Below, one piece after another: positions 33,283 through 41,942 of a stretch of DNA of 64,000 bases. Source of the stretch: Streptomyces sp. NRRL B-1140 (GTDB lineage Bacteria > Actinomycetota > Actinomycetes > Streptomycetales > Streptomycetaceae); contig NZ_LGEA01000047.1 in assembly GCF_001280065.1 (NCBI RefSeq), forward strand, positions 62,001-126,000, given 5' to 3'. The translations under genes and the position numbers were made by a program. Under the pieces are notes generated by a model. It saw only the letters and a list, made by a program, of their open reading frames with translations, was not told the DNA's origin and searched no databases. Numbering within the stretch: the first letter of the stretch is position 1; every line of letters starts with the position of its first letter.

Positions 33283-34755
33283 GTGAGCGATGCGAGTGCG
33301 CGGAGTGGGGAGATCGAGGTGGGATTGCGCGAGGTGCGGGGCGCCCGGGCCTTTCGGGGCTGTGCCCGGATCCTGGGGGGCCGCTACCGTCTGGATGCGC
33401 TGATCGGTTCGGGTGGGGCGGCTGACGTGTACCGCGGGTTCGACCTCCGGTTGCGACGGCCGGTCGCCGTGAAGGTTTTCCGCCCCGGTACGGGCTTCGA
33501 CACGGAGGAGATGTTCCGGAGCGAGGCCGTGATCCTCGCCCGACTGCAGCACCCCGGGCTGGTGACCGCCTTTGACGCCGGGCGCGATGACGGCGATGCC
33601 TTTCTGGTCATGCAGCTGATCGACGGACGCACGCTGAAGTCCCGCATCGCCGAGGGGCCCCTGTCGTGCGAGGAGGCAGCCGCGCTCGGGGCGTCCTTGG
33701 CCGAGGCTCTGGCCCACGCCCACGAGGAGGGGGTCGTCCACCGGGACGTCAAGCCGTCCAACATCCTCCTCGACTCCTCCGGTCACGCCCATCTGACGGA
33801 CTTCGGCATCTCCCGGATGGTGGACGCGACCACCCGCACCGCCACCGACACCCTGACCGGCACGGCGGCCTATCTTGCCCCCGAACAAGTGCTGGGCCGG
33901 CCGGTCGGGCGGCCCGCCGACATCTACGCACTCGGCCTGGTCCTCCTCGAAAGCCTCACCGGCCGACTCGAGTACGACGGCGGCCCCCTGGAGTCCGCCG
34001 TGGCGCGCCTGCACCGCCGGCCCGTCCTGCCCGAGTTCCTGCCGGACGGCTTCGCCACCCTCCTTCGGGACATGACCGGTCTGGAAGAACATGCCCGTCC
34101 CGCGGCGTACGACTGCGCACGGGCCCTGACCCGTCTCTCCACAACGAGCGCGGAAGTGCCTGCCGTATCCGTTTTCCGGCCCGCACGCAGCGTTGTACCC
34201 CTCACGGCCACGGATCGCGCCGACCGTACCCACCGGAGCGTGTCACCTGCCGCGCAGGCGCCAAGGAGGCCGAGTTTCGGGGCAGGGCGTTCCTCCGAGG
34301 TGTCCCGGTCCGGCTCCGTACGCGGCCGCCTGCGAACGCGTGGGGTGGCGGCTGCGCTGGCCGCTCTTCTCGCCACCGGTCTGGTGGTCACGGACGGCTT
34401 GTCACAGCACGACGCCGCGGACGAGGCGGCGCCGTCCGCCCCGGACCCGGTCGCTCCCACCCGCTCGCGGGACACCGCCGATCACAAGGACGACACGCCC
34501 ACCGCACCGGCGACCGGGCCCTCGCGCGGCCCTTCCGATTCCGCCCAGCCGCCGGAGAACGCTTCCGCCCCTGTACGCGACGCTCGTCCACGCTCTGCCA
34601 AGCCGAAGCCGGGTGCCCACCGCGCCGCCACTGCCGGCGCACCCGGCCCCGCGGCGGCCCGCGCAGTCGCCAAGGACAGGGCGAAGACCCCCGACGTGCC
34701 GCCGGGGCAAGCACGAGGCAGGCAAGGGGGAAAGAAGGCAGCACCCGCCAAGTAA
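33283..34755 (+). CDS. Membrane Ser/Thr protein kinase (Pkn family)
   Basis: 490 aa from the GTG at 33283; a start at 33244 is also open. Kinase domain about residues 32-300: glycine loop IGSGGAADVYRG, VAVKVF lysine, catalytic loop HRDVKPSNILLD, LTDFGISR and an activation segment with GTAAYLAPEQ. A basic juxtamembrane linker and one membrane span (GVAAALAALLATGLVV, about 365-380) follow, then a Pro/Ala/Ser-rich extracytoplasmic tail of about 110 residues without PASTA repeats. Eukaryotic-type kinases of this layout signal in cell-wall and developmental control. Partner unknown. Confidence 0.92.
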   Translation: MSDASARSGEIEVGLREVRGARAFRGCARILGGRYRLDALIGSGGAADVYRGFDLRLRRPVAVKVFRPGTGFDTEEMFRSEAVILARLQHPGLVTAFDAGRDDGDAFLVMQLIDGRTLKSRIAEGPLSCEEAAALGASLAEALAHAHEEGVVHRDVKPSNILLDSSGHAHLTDFGISRMVDATTRTATDTLTGTAAYLAPEQVLGRPVGRPADIYALGLVLLESLTGRLEYDGGPLESAVARLHRRPVLPEFLPDGFATLLRDMTGLEEHARPAAYDCARALTRLSTTSAEVPAVSVFRPARSVVPLTATDRADRTHRSVSPAAQAPRRPSFGAGRSSEVSRSGSVRGRLRTRGVAAALAALLATGLVVTDGLSQHDAADEAAPSAPDPVAPTRSRDTADHKDDTPTAPATGPSRGPSDSAQPPENASAPVRDARPRSAKPKPGAHRAATAGAPGPAAARAVAKDRAKTPDVPPGQARGRQGGKKAAPAK

Positions 34756-34805
34756 GGTGCGCAGCCGAACGGCAGGTGCTGACCGCGGCGAGGGAGAAGA
34801 CGTAC

Positions 34806-35315
34806 ATGCCCCATCTGGACTTCTACGCCCATGTGGCCACGCGTGGCGACGTGCTGGGTGTGGGCATCGGCGCGCAGCCCGCCGACTGGGAGGCCGCGCT
34901 CGGCACCGATTTTCTGGACGTCGAGGACAGGGGGCTGTTGCGGCGGGACTACGGGCTCGTGGAGCTGTCGTTCCAGGAGGACGACGGCGCCTGGCCCTGC
35001 TTCGGGGTGAGCGTGCAGGTGCACCGTCTGCGGCAGGGCACGGAGTCGTCGGTGCCGGCGGCCTTGCGTGGCGTCTACGGCGCCTTCAAGGCCAGGCCGG
35101 GTTTCGAGGGCCTGGCCACCGCGATCGCCGAGCGAGGCTGTTCGGTCGAAGCCGAGACGGACGGGAACGGCACGGCCGGCGACATGCACCGCTACCGTGT
35201 GCCCGAATCCGGAGTGACGATCTTCGTCTGCGCGGACGAAGAGGACGCCCAGGGGCAGTCGGGTGAGATCTGGCGCCTCAGCGTGCCTCCCACGTGGTGG
35301 CGCGAGGCCGGCTGA
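34806..35315 (+). CDS. Hypothetical cytoplasmic protein
   Basis: 169 aa from an ATG with GAGGGAG upstream, 50 bases after the kinase stop. It starts MPHLDFYAHVATRGDVLGVG and contains WEAALGTDFLDVEDRGLLRR followed by DYGLVELSF. It has no signal or membrane segment and is acidic. The size and style resemble immunity-type or SMI1/KNR4-like neighbours of toxins, but no toxin gene is present and I do not assign a family. It may be co-transcribed with the kinase gene. Confidence 0.75.
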   Translation: MPHLDFYAHVATRGDVLGVGIGAQPADWEAALGTDFLDVEDRGLLRRDYGLVELSFQEDDGAWPCFGVSVQVHRLRQGTESSVPAALRGVYGAFKARPGFEGLATAIAERGCSVEAETDGNGTAGDMHRYRVPESGVTIFVCADEEDAQGQSGEIWRLSVPPTWWREAG

Positions 35316-35390
35316 TCAGACGCTCGGGCCGGGCCGTGTCACCACCAGACAGGGCCCGTCCCCGCTACCCGTATGCCGCCTCATGTGCCC

Positions 35391-36119
35391 TCACGCGTCC
35401 GTTCGCCGGCCGCTCGTGGTCGGTCGCCGTACGAGCAGGTGGCTCACCTCGTATGACATCTCCGTCGTTTCCGGCTGCGGTGCGGGGTGGTATCTCCCCG
35501 CGCACACGGAGAGGTTGACGATGAGGTGGGCGTGCCAGCTCCGGCCCACGCCTCGCCCGTCGGTGAAGACCGGTCTGCCGTTGAGCCACCAGTCCACCGA
35601 GCGGCTGCCGAATACGGTGCGCAGGTCCACCCATGCGCCCGGGTGGATCGCCTGGTCACGGTGGTAGCGGTTGGTGCCGCGGACATGGTTGGTGAATTCG
35701 AGCAGGTCGGGGTTGTCCGGGTGGTACTCGAAGACGTCGATCTCCTGGTCGCCGTCGCGCCAGGTCCAGATCGCGGGCCAGGCTCCGATCTCCACGGGCA
35801 GTCGCACCCGGGCTTCCAGTACATCCCCGGCACGGACGGTGAAACCCTCCTCGCTGCCCTCGGTGGTGAGCAGTCCGGTGTCCCACCGGCCGTCCTGTCG
35901 TCGTGTGGCACGGAAGACGCCGGAGCGGCTGTATGCGGCGTCGGCCACCAGATGGTCGAGCTTGTCGTCGAGCGGGTTGACCGGGCCTCCACCGGGATAG
36001 GCCCATGAACGCCCCGCGACCCACTGGGTGGTGGAGGTGAAGTCGGCGGTGAAGGCGACCGGAGCGGAGAGAGGGCGGCCGGGGACGGGAAGTGAGCCGG
36101 CCGGTAAGGGTTCTGTCAT
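35391..36119 (-). CDS. GH16-like beta-glucanase-fold protein without signal peptide
   Basis: 242 aa. The family GH16 active-site motif is present: WPAIWTWRDGDQEIDVFEYHPDN contains E-I-D-V-F-E, nucleophile and acid/base glutamates separated by DVF. Flanking strands such as DVLEARVRLPVEIGAW and WHAHLIVNLSVCAGRYH also fit the jelly-roll. There is no signal peptide or Tat motif, unusual for a glucanase. The start is the ATG at complement 36117-36119. It may act on an intracellular glycan, be exported non-classically, or belong to a lectin-like offshoot. Confidence 0.8.
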   Translation of the reverse strand: MTEPLPAGSLPVPGRPLSAPVAFTADFTSTTQWVAGRSWAYPGGGPVNPLDDKLDHLVADAAYSRSGVFRATRRQDGRWDTGLLTTEGSEEGFTVRAGDVLEARVRLPVEIGAWPAIWTWRDGDQEIDVFEYHPDNPDLLEFTNHVRGTNRYHRDQAIHPGAWVDLRTVFGSRSVDWWLNGRPVFTDGRGVGRSWHAHLIVNLSVCAGRYHPAPQPETTEMSYEVSHLLVRRPTTSGRRTDA

Positions 36120-36188
36120 GGCGAATGTCTGACCCCTCGAAGGCCCCCTATGCGTCTGGCCCCCGGTTACAGGGCAGATCTGACCCGT

Positions 36189-36620
36189 TCAGCCGAACGG
36201 GCGGGGGTCGGAGGGGCGTTCGGGACCTCGGGCGAACTCGTAAGCGGCCAGTTCGTCCGCATTGCCGATGAAGGCCGGACCACAGCGTGGTGGCAGGTTG
36301 CGTAGGACCATCGCCACCGCACCTTGCGGACTGTCCGTCTCGGCGATCCGGGGGCTGTTCCGACTGGGCCCTTCGACGTAGTACCGGCCGTTGTGCAAGG
36401 TGCCGATGTAGGGGATGTCCCAGGTGTAGCGGACCTGCGTGCACCTGCTGAAATGCAGCTCCCACATACCCGTCCAGGGGTGAAGCCGACGCAGCAGCGG
36501 CTCGGCGTGCGCCACGCGTACGAGTTCGGCGAACGGAGCGTGGAGCGGTGATCGTTCCGGTTGGCAGTGCTCGGCCACAAGCATGATCTTGTGCCAGGCT
36601 GCTTCGACAGTGCTGCTCAT
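36189..36620 (-). CDS. DUF6193-type protein
   Basis: 143 aa from the ATG at complement 36618-36620 (MSSTVEAAWHKIMLVAEHCQ). The segment LRRLHPWTGMWELHFSRCTQ then YTWDIPYIG, and the end GAVAMVLRNLPPRCGPAFIG then NADEL, match the streptomycete family named DUF6193 natural product biosynthesis protein. Despite that family name, no biosynthetic gene cluster is nearby. Cytoplasmic, function unknown. Confidence 0.75.
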   Translation of the reverse strand: MSSTVEAAWHKIMLVAEHCQPERSPLHAPFAELVRVAHAEPLLRRLHPWTGMWELHFSRCTQVRYTWDIPYIGTLHNGRYYVEGPSRNSPRIAETDSPQGAVAMVLRNLPPRCGPAFIGNADELAAYEFARGPERPSDPRPFG

Positions 36621-36865
36621 GACGTGATTGTGCAGGTTTCGCGGTCCGAAGAGCGCGCCTTCCGGAGGAGGCAATCAGCTGAACTGATGCCAACTCGGCG
36701 CAGGCCGGGGCCGTTGGACGACAGGAGAACGGCATCTGTTCGCCTCCACCCGCCCGGGCTCCGAAGTTCGGAACCGCTCGATGGTGGAACTGATCATGGG
36801 TGGGAGACACTTCATCCTGGAAGGCTTTCCGGGAGTGGAGCCCGGGGGAGAGGCGGTGACGACGA

Positions 36866-37078
36866 GTGAGTGAGCAAGGCGGCCGCGACTGGGTGGGCAT
36901 GACTCCGGACGACTTCGACCGTGACGCGCCGCCGCGCCCGGAGGTCGACGGACGGATACCTGCCGAGTTGGACGAATGCGGCACGGCTCCTCTCTTCGGC
37001 GACGAACCGGCGCCGGCATCCACAAGCCGGCCTGACCCGCGCTCCCTTCTGCGAGGCTGCCAGGGTCGGCTGTTCTGA
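36866..37078 (+). CDS. Small hypothetical protein
   Basis: 70 aa, GTG start. It reads MSEQGGRDWVGMTPDDFDRD and ends DPRSLLRGCQGRLF. The acidic, Pro-rich composition and the GMTPDDF motif look like small streptomycete proteins of unknown function. GGAGAGG lies 13 bases upstream, too far for a strong ribosome site, so the gene is uncertain. Confidence 0.45.
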   Translation: MSEQGGRDWVGMTPDDFDRDAPPRPEVDGRIPAELDECGTAPLFGDEPAPASTSRPDPRSLLRGCQGRLF

Positions 37079-37334
37079 CCGCCGGGCAGTCCGCGCGCAC
37101 GGCGTGGGCCGCTCGTGTCCGCCTCCGCGATGCGCCTCGGAAACTGCGCCGATGAGTTGATTCTCGTCGGGGTTTGCGAAGTGAGGGGCGAAGGTCACAG
37201 TGGCATATCAGGCATTTCTCTCTTCGATCTTCACGGAAGGCGCACAAGTTAGCTAAGTTGGTCACCGTGTGCACAACTCTCACCGATAGGCCGGTGGTTT
37301 CGTGTGCTCTCGGAACGGAAGGAGTGCCCTTCTC

Positions 37335-37463
37335 ATGGCACTTGAACAACCCTCGCGCCCCGGAGTGACCGAGTTCCCGGACAGGGGCAAGTCCTCTGCC
37401 CCTCAGGCTCGCACTGCCGAGACCCGGCTCTCGCCGTTGGCCGGTGCCCGCGTTGGCGACTGA
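37335..37463 (+). CDS. 42-aa open reading frame coupled to NlpC/P60 gene
   Basis: ATG with GGAAGGAG upstream, encoding MALEQPSRPGVTEFPDRGKS and ending GARVGD before a TGA at 37461-37463. Its last 20 bases overlap the GTG of the NlpC/P60 gene, which has no ribosome site of its own, so translation of this short frame probably delivers ribosomes to it. It could be a leader peptide or a real small protein. Confidence 0.55.
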   Translation: MALEQPSRPGVTEFPDRGKSSAPQARTAETRLSPLAGARVGD

Positions 37464-38826
37464 GAGCGAGGGGCCGAGCCCCGACGAGGTGCGGCGGTGG
37501 GTCGACAGACTCTACGACCGGGCCGAGAGCGACACCGGTAGGTTCAACGCGACCCGCGCCGCCGCCATCCCGCGCCAGCGAGACGCGGCCACCCGTGGCC
37601 GGTCCCAGAATGACGTGGAGCCGGCGGTCGCAACCATGGCCCGGAAGTGGTTCGACGCCGCCCGCACCAAGTTGGGCCCGACCATGCCGGCATGGCACGC
37701 GGGCCAAAGGGTGCCGGCCCTGCCCGACCACGCGCCCCAGGCAGCACGTCCCGTGCCCCAGGTGGAACGTCGTGCAGAACCTCGCGCCCTCGAAGCGCCC
37801 CCGACACCTACGGGTGCTCCGTTCGAGCTGACCAGCGGATCAGCCAAGGCGCCGGCCACCGAGTTCCTCCCGGAGCTCCCCGCCCAGCGTGCCGCACCGG
37901 CTGCGGCAGACAAGACCCGGCAGGACGAGAGCGCCTGGCGTACCGGTGCACAGCCGGCACTCGACGGCGGCATGGCGGCCTGGCCGCAGTACGAGCCCTC
38001 GTCGGTGCGCGCACCGGAGTTCAGCCCCCAGTCCACCGCGGTGCTGCCCGCCGCTCCGGACTCCACCGCGGCGCTGCCCGCCGTCCCCGCCCCCGCCACG
38101 GGTGCTCACCAGGGGAACCTTCCCGCAAGCGGCGCGGAGACGTACGGTGCCGGTCCGGCAGCCGTCGCGACCGCACCGTACGCCACAGCTGCGGCAGCCG
38201 ATCTCACCGCCTACCACCCCTCCGGTCCCCTGGCCGAAGTGCCCCCCGCCGAGTACGGCGATGGCTTGCCGGCCACCCCCGTATCAACCGTGGCGGCTCC
38301 CGCTCCACCCATGCCCACCGGGCCGGTCACCGCACTCGCCCCCTCGGCGCCGACGCGGGCTGCCGCCCCACCGGCCCCGGACATCCCCACGGCTCGGGCG
38401 ACCCCCTCCACGGCCTACACACCCGGCGCCTACGGTGGATCCTGGTCGTCGCCGGACCACGGCCACAGCACTCGGACCGAGCGGGTGATCGCCTTCGCCC
38501 GCGCGCAGATCGGTCGGCCCTGCGTATGGGGCGCGGTCGGGCCGGGATCGTACGACGCCCCGGGTCTCACCCAGGCCGCGTGGAAGACGGCCGGTGTCAC
38601 GCTTCCCCGGACCGCCCAGGCCCAGTGGGGAGCGGGAGTGCAGGTCTCGCTCGCTGACGCACAGGTCGGAGACCTGGTCTTCTTCCACGACGACCTCGGC
38701 CACGTCGGTATCTGGAGTGGCGACGGCATGATGATCCACGCCCCGGGGCCGGGCGCACTCATCCGTGAGGAGTCGGTGTTCTTCGCCGGCCAGTCGGCGA
38801 TCAAGGGTGCGATCCGCCCGGCCTGA
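37444..38826 (+). CDS. NlpC/P60-like protein lacking the catalytic Cys
   Basis: 460 aa. Residues 1 to about 75 are an Arg-rich helical head; about 80-335 are a long Pro/Ala-rich linker; the C-terminal 115 residues are an NlpC/P60 domain. The domain aligns well (IAFARAQIGRPCVWGAVGPG, TLPRTAQAQWGAG, VGDLVFFHDDLGHVGIWSGD, MIHAPGPG), but the nucleophile motif normally reading FDCSGLT is YDAPGLT, with Ala in place of Cys. The active-site His in GHVGIW is kept. No signal peptide is visible. Therefore likely catalytically dead, perhaps a wall-binding or scaffold protein. Confidence 0.85.
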   Translation: MPALATESEGPSPDEVRRWVDRLYDRAESDTGRFNATRAAAIPRQRDAATRGRSQNDVEPAVATMARKWFDAARTKLGPTMPAWHAGQRVPALPDHAPQAARPVPQVERRAEPRALEAPPTPTGAPFELTSGSAKAPATEFLPELPAQRAAPAAADKTRQDESAWRTGAQPALDGGMAAWPQYEPSSVRAPEFSPQSTAVLPAAPDSTAALPAVPAPATGAHQGNLPASGAETYGAGPAAVATAPYATAAAADLTAYHPSGPLAEVPPAEYGDGLPATPVSTVAAPAPPMPTGPVTALAPSAPTRAAAPPAPDIPTARATPSTAYTPGAYGGSWSSPDHGHSTRTERVIAFARAQIGRPCVWGAVGPGSYDAPGLTQAAWKTAGVTLPRTAQAQWGAGVQVSLADAQVGDLVFFHDDLGHVGIWSGDGMMIHAPGPGALIREESVFFAGQSAIKGAIRPA

Positions 38827-39039
38827 CGTCACTCAGCCGCCCGGTCCGGCCGGGGGACGGCATGGACGGGGGTCCGGCACTTCTGATTGGTCTGCTGGCC
38901 ACACTTCTGGCCCTCCAACTGCCATGGGGCCGGGACCGGTCATCGGCAAGGCACGGAGAGCAGGAGACGGGCGCGGGCTCGCCGTCGAGGGCGCCCAATC
39001 GGACAGGCACGTCCCGACCTCACCTGGCACCATGCGGCA

Positions 39040-39501
39040 ATGGCCCTTCAGCACCCCGACGGCGAGTACACGATCACCGCGATGTACTCCGTACCGGATG
39101 ACGCCTGGTACCTGGAACTGGACGTCGTTGCCGGACAGCGGAATCTCGTGACGGCGATCGTCCCGGACGAGGATCCGGCACGGGAGCCGACGGTGTGCTT
39201 CCACCCACGGGGAGGGCACGTGGACGTCCCGTACGGGGTCATGCGCTGGTTCATGCACCGGGTCGAGGAGGAGATCCGGACCTCCCGGGCCTGGATGCGG
39301 TTGAGGCCCGATCTTGTCGAGATCATCCACCAACTTGGTCAGGAACACTTGGGCGTCATCGACGACGACACCTTCCGTCATGTTCTGGCGGGGCTGCGCG
39401 CCGCGGTCCCCGAGGCAGACCTCCCCGCCGTTCTGGAGGCCGCTTTCGGGCGCAATCCCGACGGCACGACCATGGACCATCTGCACAGAGCCTCCGAGTG
39501 A
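39040..39501 (+). CDS. Hypothetical protein
   Basis: 153 aa from the ATG at 39040 (MALQHPDGEYTITAMYSVPD). Contains AWYLELDVVAGQRNLVTAIV, YGVMRWFMHRVEEEIRTSRA and a helical C-terminal half. No signal or membrane segment and no recognised family. No Shine-Dalgarno sequence is visible, so the start could be further upstream in the same frame (open from 38887). Codon bias supports the frame. Confidence 0.65.
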   Translation: MALQHPDGEYTITAMYSVPDDAWYLELDVVAGQRNLVTAIVPDEDPAREPTVCFHPRGGHVDVPYGVMRWFMHRVEEEIRTSRAWMRLRPDLVEIIHQLGQEHLGVIDDDTFRHVLAGLRAAVPEADLPAVLEAAFGRNPDGTTMDHLHRASE

Positions 39502-39644
39502 AAGCGGCCTGAATTGCCGGCGTACCGCAGGCAACCAAGTCCTGGGGCAGTCAGTCGTACTGGGCGTACGGATGAGGATCTTGGTCCCGGGACGGGACCG
39601 GCACCCGCCCGTGCTCAACTGCTCACACGACTTCCGGAGTCGAC

Positions 39645-41060
39645 ATGTCTCAGCCCTTACGGGGCACAGCCCGGCGCACCGTCGTGGTCGCGCTCGCCCT
39701 GCTCAGCTCCACCGCCCTCATGCCCGTGGCGCACGCCCGGCCCGCCGCGGCGGAGGTTCGCCAGGACTTCAACGGCGACGGGTACGAGGACCTGGCCGTT
39801 GCGGCCCCGGACGCCACAGTGGGCGGGAAGGCGAACGCCGGATACGTGGCGGTGCTGTTCGGATCCGAGCGAGGGCTGCGCCCCGCCGCCCGCACGGTGT
39901 ACACGCAGGCGTCCACGGGCGTGCCCGGCACCGTCGAGGCCGGTGACCGGTTCGGGAGCCGCCTCACCGCCGTGAACCTCGACGGCGACGGCTTCACCGA
40001 CCTTCTGGTCGCGGCCCCCGGAGAGCAGTGGGAGCAGAACGGCCTCGCCCGAGAGGGCAACCGGACCGTGCTGTGGGGCGGGCCCGACGGCTTCACCACG
40101 GGCAAGGTACTGCCCGCCGAGGGCACTGGCAGCTTCCAGGCCGGCCTGACGGTCGCCGGTGACTTCGACGGCGACGGGCACCGGGACCTCGCCCGCGAAG
40201 GCCTGGTGGCGTACGGGCCCTTCGGCCGCGACGGGCAGCCCTCGCGCGTCCAGAGCGGCGTGAAGTTCGCCGACGACGACGTGCTGACGGTCGGGGTGGC
40301 GGCCGGGGACACCAACGACGACGGCGCCACCGACCTGGTCACGGTGACCCGGGCATACGACCGGGACCCCGAGGGCGGCTACACCTCCGAGGTGAACCAG
40401 CTGCTCGGCAGCCGCGGCGGAGTGCGCCCGCTGACAATCCTCAGGGGCCTGGAGAGCCGCACGCACGCGGATCTCACCCTCGGCGACCTGAACAAAGACG
40501 GGAGGGCGGACCTGGTACTGGGCTCCAACTCACTGCGCATCCGTTACGCCGGAGCGGACGGCCTGACCGCCGGTGCGCCCCAAGTCATCGACCAGGACAC
40601 CCCGGGCGTCCCGGGCGTCCAGGAACGGGACGACACCTTCGGCTGGTCGTTGTCGGTCCGGGACGTCGACGGTGACGGATACGGTGACGTGCTGGCCGGA
40701 AACCCGTACGAGAGCTTCGACGGGGTGAAGCGCGCGGGCACCTTCGCCGTCGTACCCGGCGGACCGCATGGACCGACCGGCGCCGGCACCACAGTGCTCA
40801 GCCAGAACAGCGCGAACATGCCCGGCACCGCCGAGCGGCAGGACTTCTTCGGCTCCACCACCCACCTCGTCGACGGCGACGGTGACGGCCGGGCGGAGCC
40901 GGTGGTCGCGGCTGCATCCGAGGACGAGGAGGCGGGCGCGGTCTGGGTGCTGCGCTCCGGCCCGGCCGGCGTCACGGCCCGGGGAGCCTTCTCCTTCGGC
41001 GCCCGGACTCTCGGCACGGTCGCCACCAAGGCTGCGCTGGGTTCCGCCTTCCCCGACTGA
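39645..41060 (+). CDS. Secreted FG-GAP/VCBS-repeat protein (integrin-alpha-like)
   Basis: 471 aa. The signal peptide is residues 1 to about 35 (RRTVVVALALLSSTALMPVAHA). Seven repeats follow, each centred on a calcium-binding D-x-[DN]-x-D-G loop: DFNGDGYEDLAVAAP, NLDGDGFTDLLVAAP, DFDGDGHRDLA, DTNDDGATDLV, DLNKDGRADLV, DVDGDGYGDVLAG and DGDGDGRAEPVVA. Seven blades predict a complete beta-propeller. Extracellular, role probably in adhesion or binding; no enzyme domain is present. Monocistronic. Confidence 0.9.
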   Translation: MSQPLRGTARRTVVVALALLSSTALMPVAHARPAAAEVRQDFNGDGYEDLAVAAPDATVGGKANAGYVAVLFGSERGLRPAARTVYTQASTGVPGTVEAGDRFGSRLTAVNLDGDGFTDLLVAAPGEQWEQNGLAREGNRTVLWGGPDGFTTGKVLPAEGTGSFQAGLTVAGDFDGDGHRDLAREGLVAYGPFGRDGQPSRVQSGVKFADDDVLTVGVAAGDTNDDGATDLVTVTRAYDRDPEGGYTSEVNQLLGSRGGVRPLTILRGLESRTHADLTLGDLNKDGRADLVLGSNSLRIRYAGADGLTAGAPQVIDQDTPGVPGVQERDDTFGWSLSVRDVDGDGYGDVLAGNPYESFDGVKRAGTFAVVPGGPHGPTGAGTTVLSQNSANMPGTAERQDFFGSTTHLVDGDGDGRAEPVVAAASEDEEAGAVWVLRSGPAGVTARGAFSFGARTLGTVATKAALGSAFPD

Positions 41061-41394
41061 ACCGACCGACGGGCCTCGGTGGTCCGCTCTGCGTGTTTCC
41101 GACCTCGCCCCCCGTCTCACAACCGGAGGCCGCAGTTCTCTGACCGCTTGCCGCAGGGGACCTCGTACGCCGCGACCCAGCTCCCGCGGCGTCCGACGTC
41201 CAGGAACCGGCCGACCGATGACACGGACGGCCGGTTCCGGCCTGTTGGGGCAGGCAGTGTCCTCGGTGAGCAGGCAGACCACTCGGCACAGGCCCCATCC
41301 GACCGGGTCGCGCGCACGCTGGTATCCACCTTCGACGTGCCCCGCCTGCCCAAGCGCTCCATGCGCTCCGGGAAGAGGTTCAGTGGACCACGGT
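41061..41394. other. Intergenic region
   Basis: 334 bases after the FG-GAP gene. Frames here belong to the decayed continuation of the DUF4246 remnant or are shadows. No terminator hairpin is obvious. Confidence 0.35.
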
Positions 41395-41890
41395 TGCTGC
41401 GGTGGCACATCAGATGTCGACACGATGGTTCCTGAAGGGTCGACCAGGAAGAACGCAAGGATCTTGCGGTAGCCGGGGCGCGTGGGGTGCACGAGGCGGA
41501 ATGAGCCGACCCGGTGTGGCAGGACGTTCGGGAACGCAAGACAGCGGCCCGCCGGCGTCGCAGCCGACCCCAGCATCTGGTTCAGCGCGTCCTCATCCTC
41601 CAGGCCGTAGACCTCGCGCAGGCCGTTGTCGTCGTTCTGCTGGGTATCCGGGTCGTCAAGCGCCGCCCGGAAGCTCAGTTGGCTTTCGGTGATGTTCTCA
41701 CTGTCCCAGTAGTAGATGCCGGTGGAGACGATCCGCTCGTTCAGCATGCCTTCGACATGCCAGGATCCGCCGGAGTGCTCGGGCCTACCGGGCGTGAGGT
41801 GAATCGTGGAGCGGGTCGAGCCGTCGAGGTCATGGAAGACGGGCGCGGCGAAGCTCTGGACTTGCTCAAGAAGCGCTTCAGGCCACTACA
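41395..41890 (-). pseudogene. DUF4246 protein, internal/C-terminal remnant
   Basis: A minus-strand frame reads FAAPVFHDLDGSTRSTIHLT, then GGSWHVEGMLNERIVSTGIY, ESQLSFRAALDDPDTQQNDD, RCLAFPNVLPHRVGSFRLVH and KILAFFLVDPSGTIVSTSDV. This is the conserved C-terminal region of fungal/actinobacterial DUF4246 proteins, which contain a 2-oxoglutarate-oxygenase-like fold (HVEG and HRVGSF positions). The N-terminal two thirds are missing upstream, where an unrelated plus-strand gene begins, and the normal C-terminus after DVPPQQ is lost. Truncated relic. Confidence 0.75.
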
Positions 41891-41942
41891 ACGCCGGGCA
41901 TACTACGGGCAATCCGGGCACAGCTCGGCGAAAGGGGGCGTC

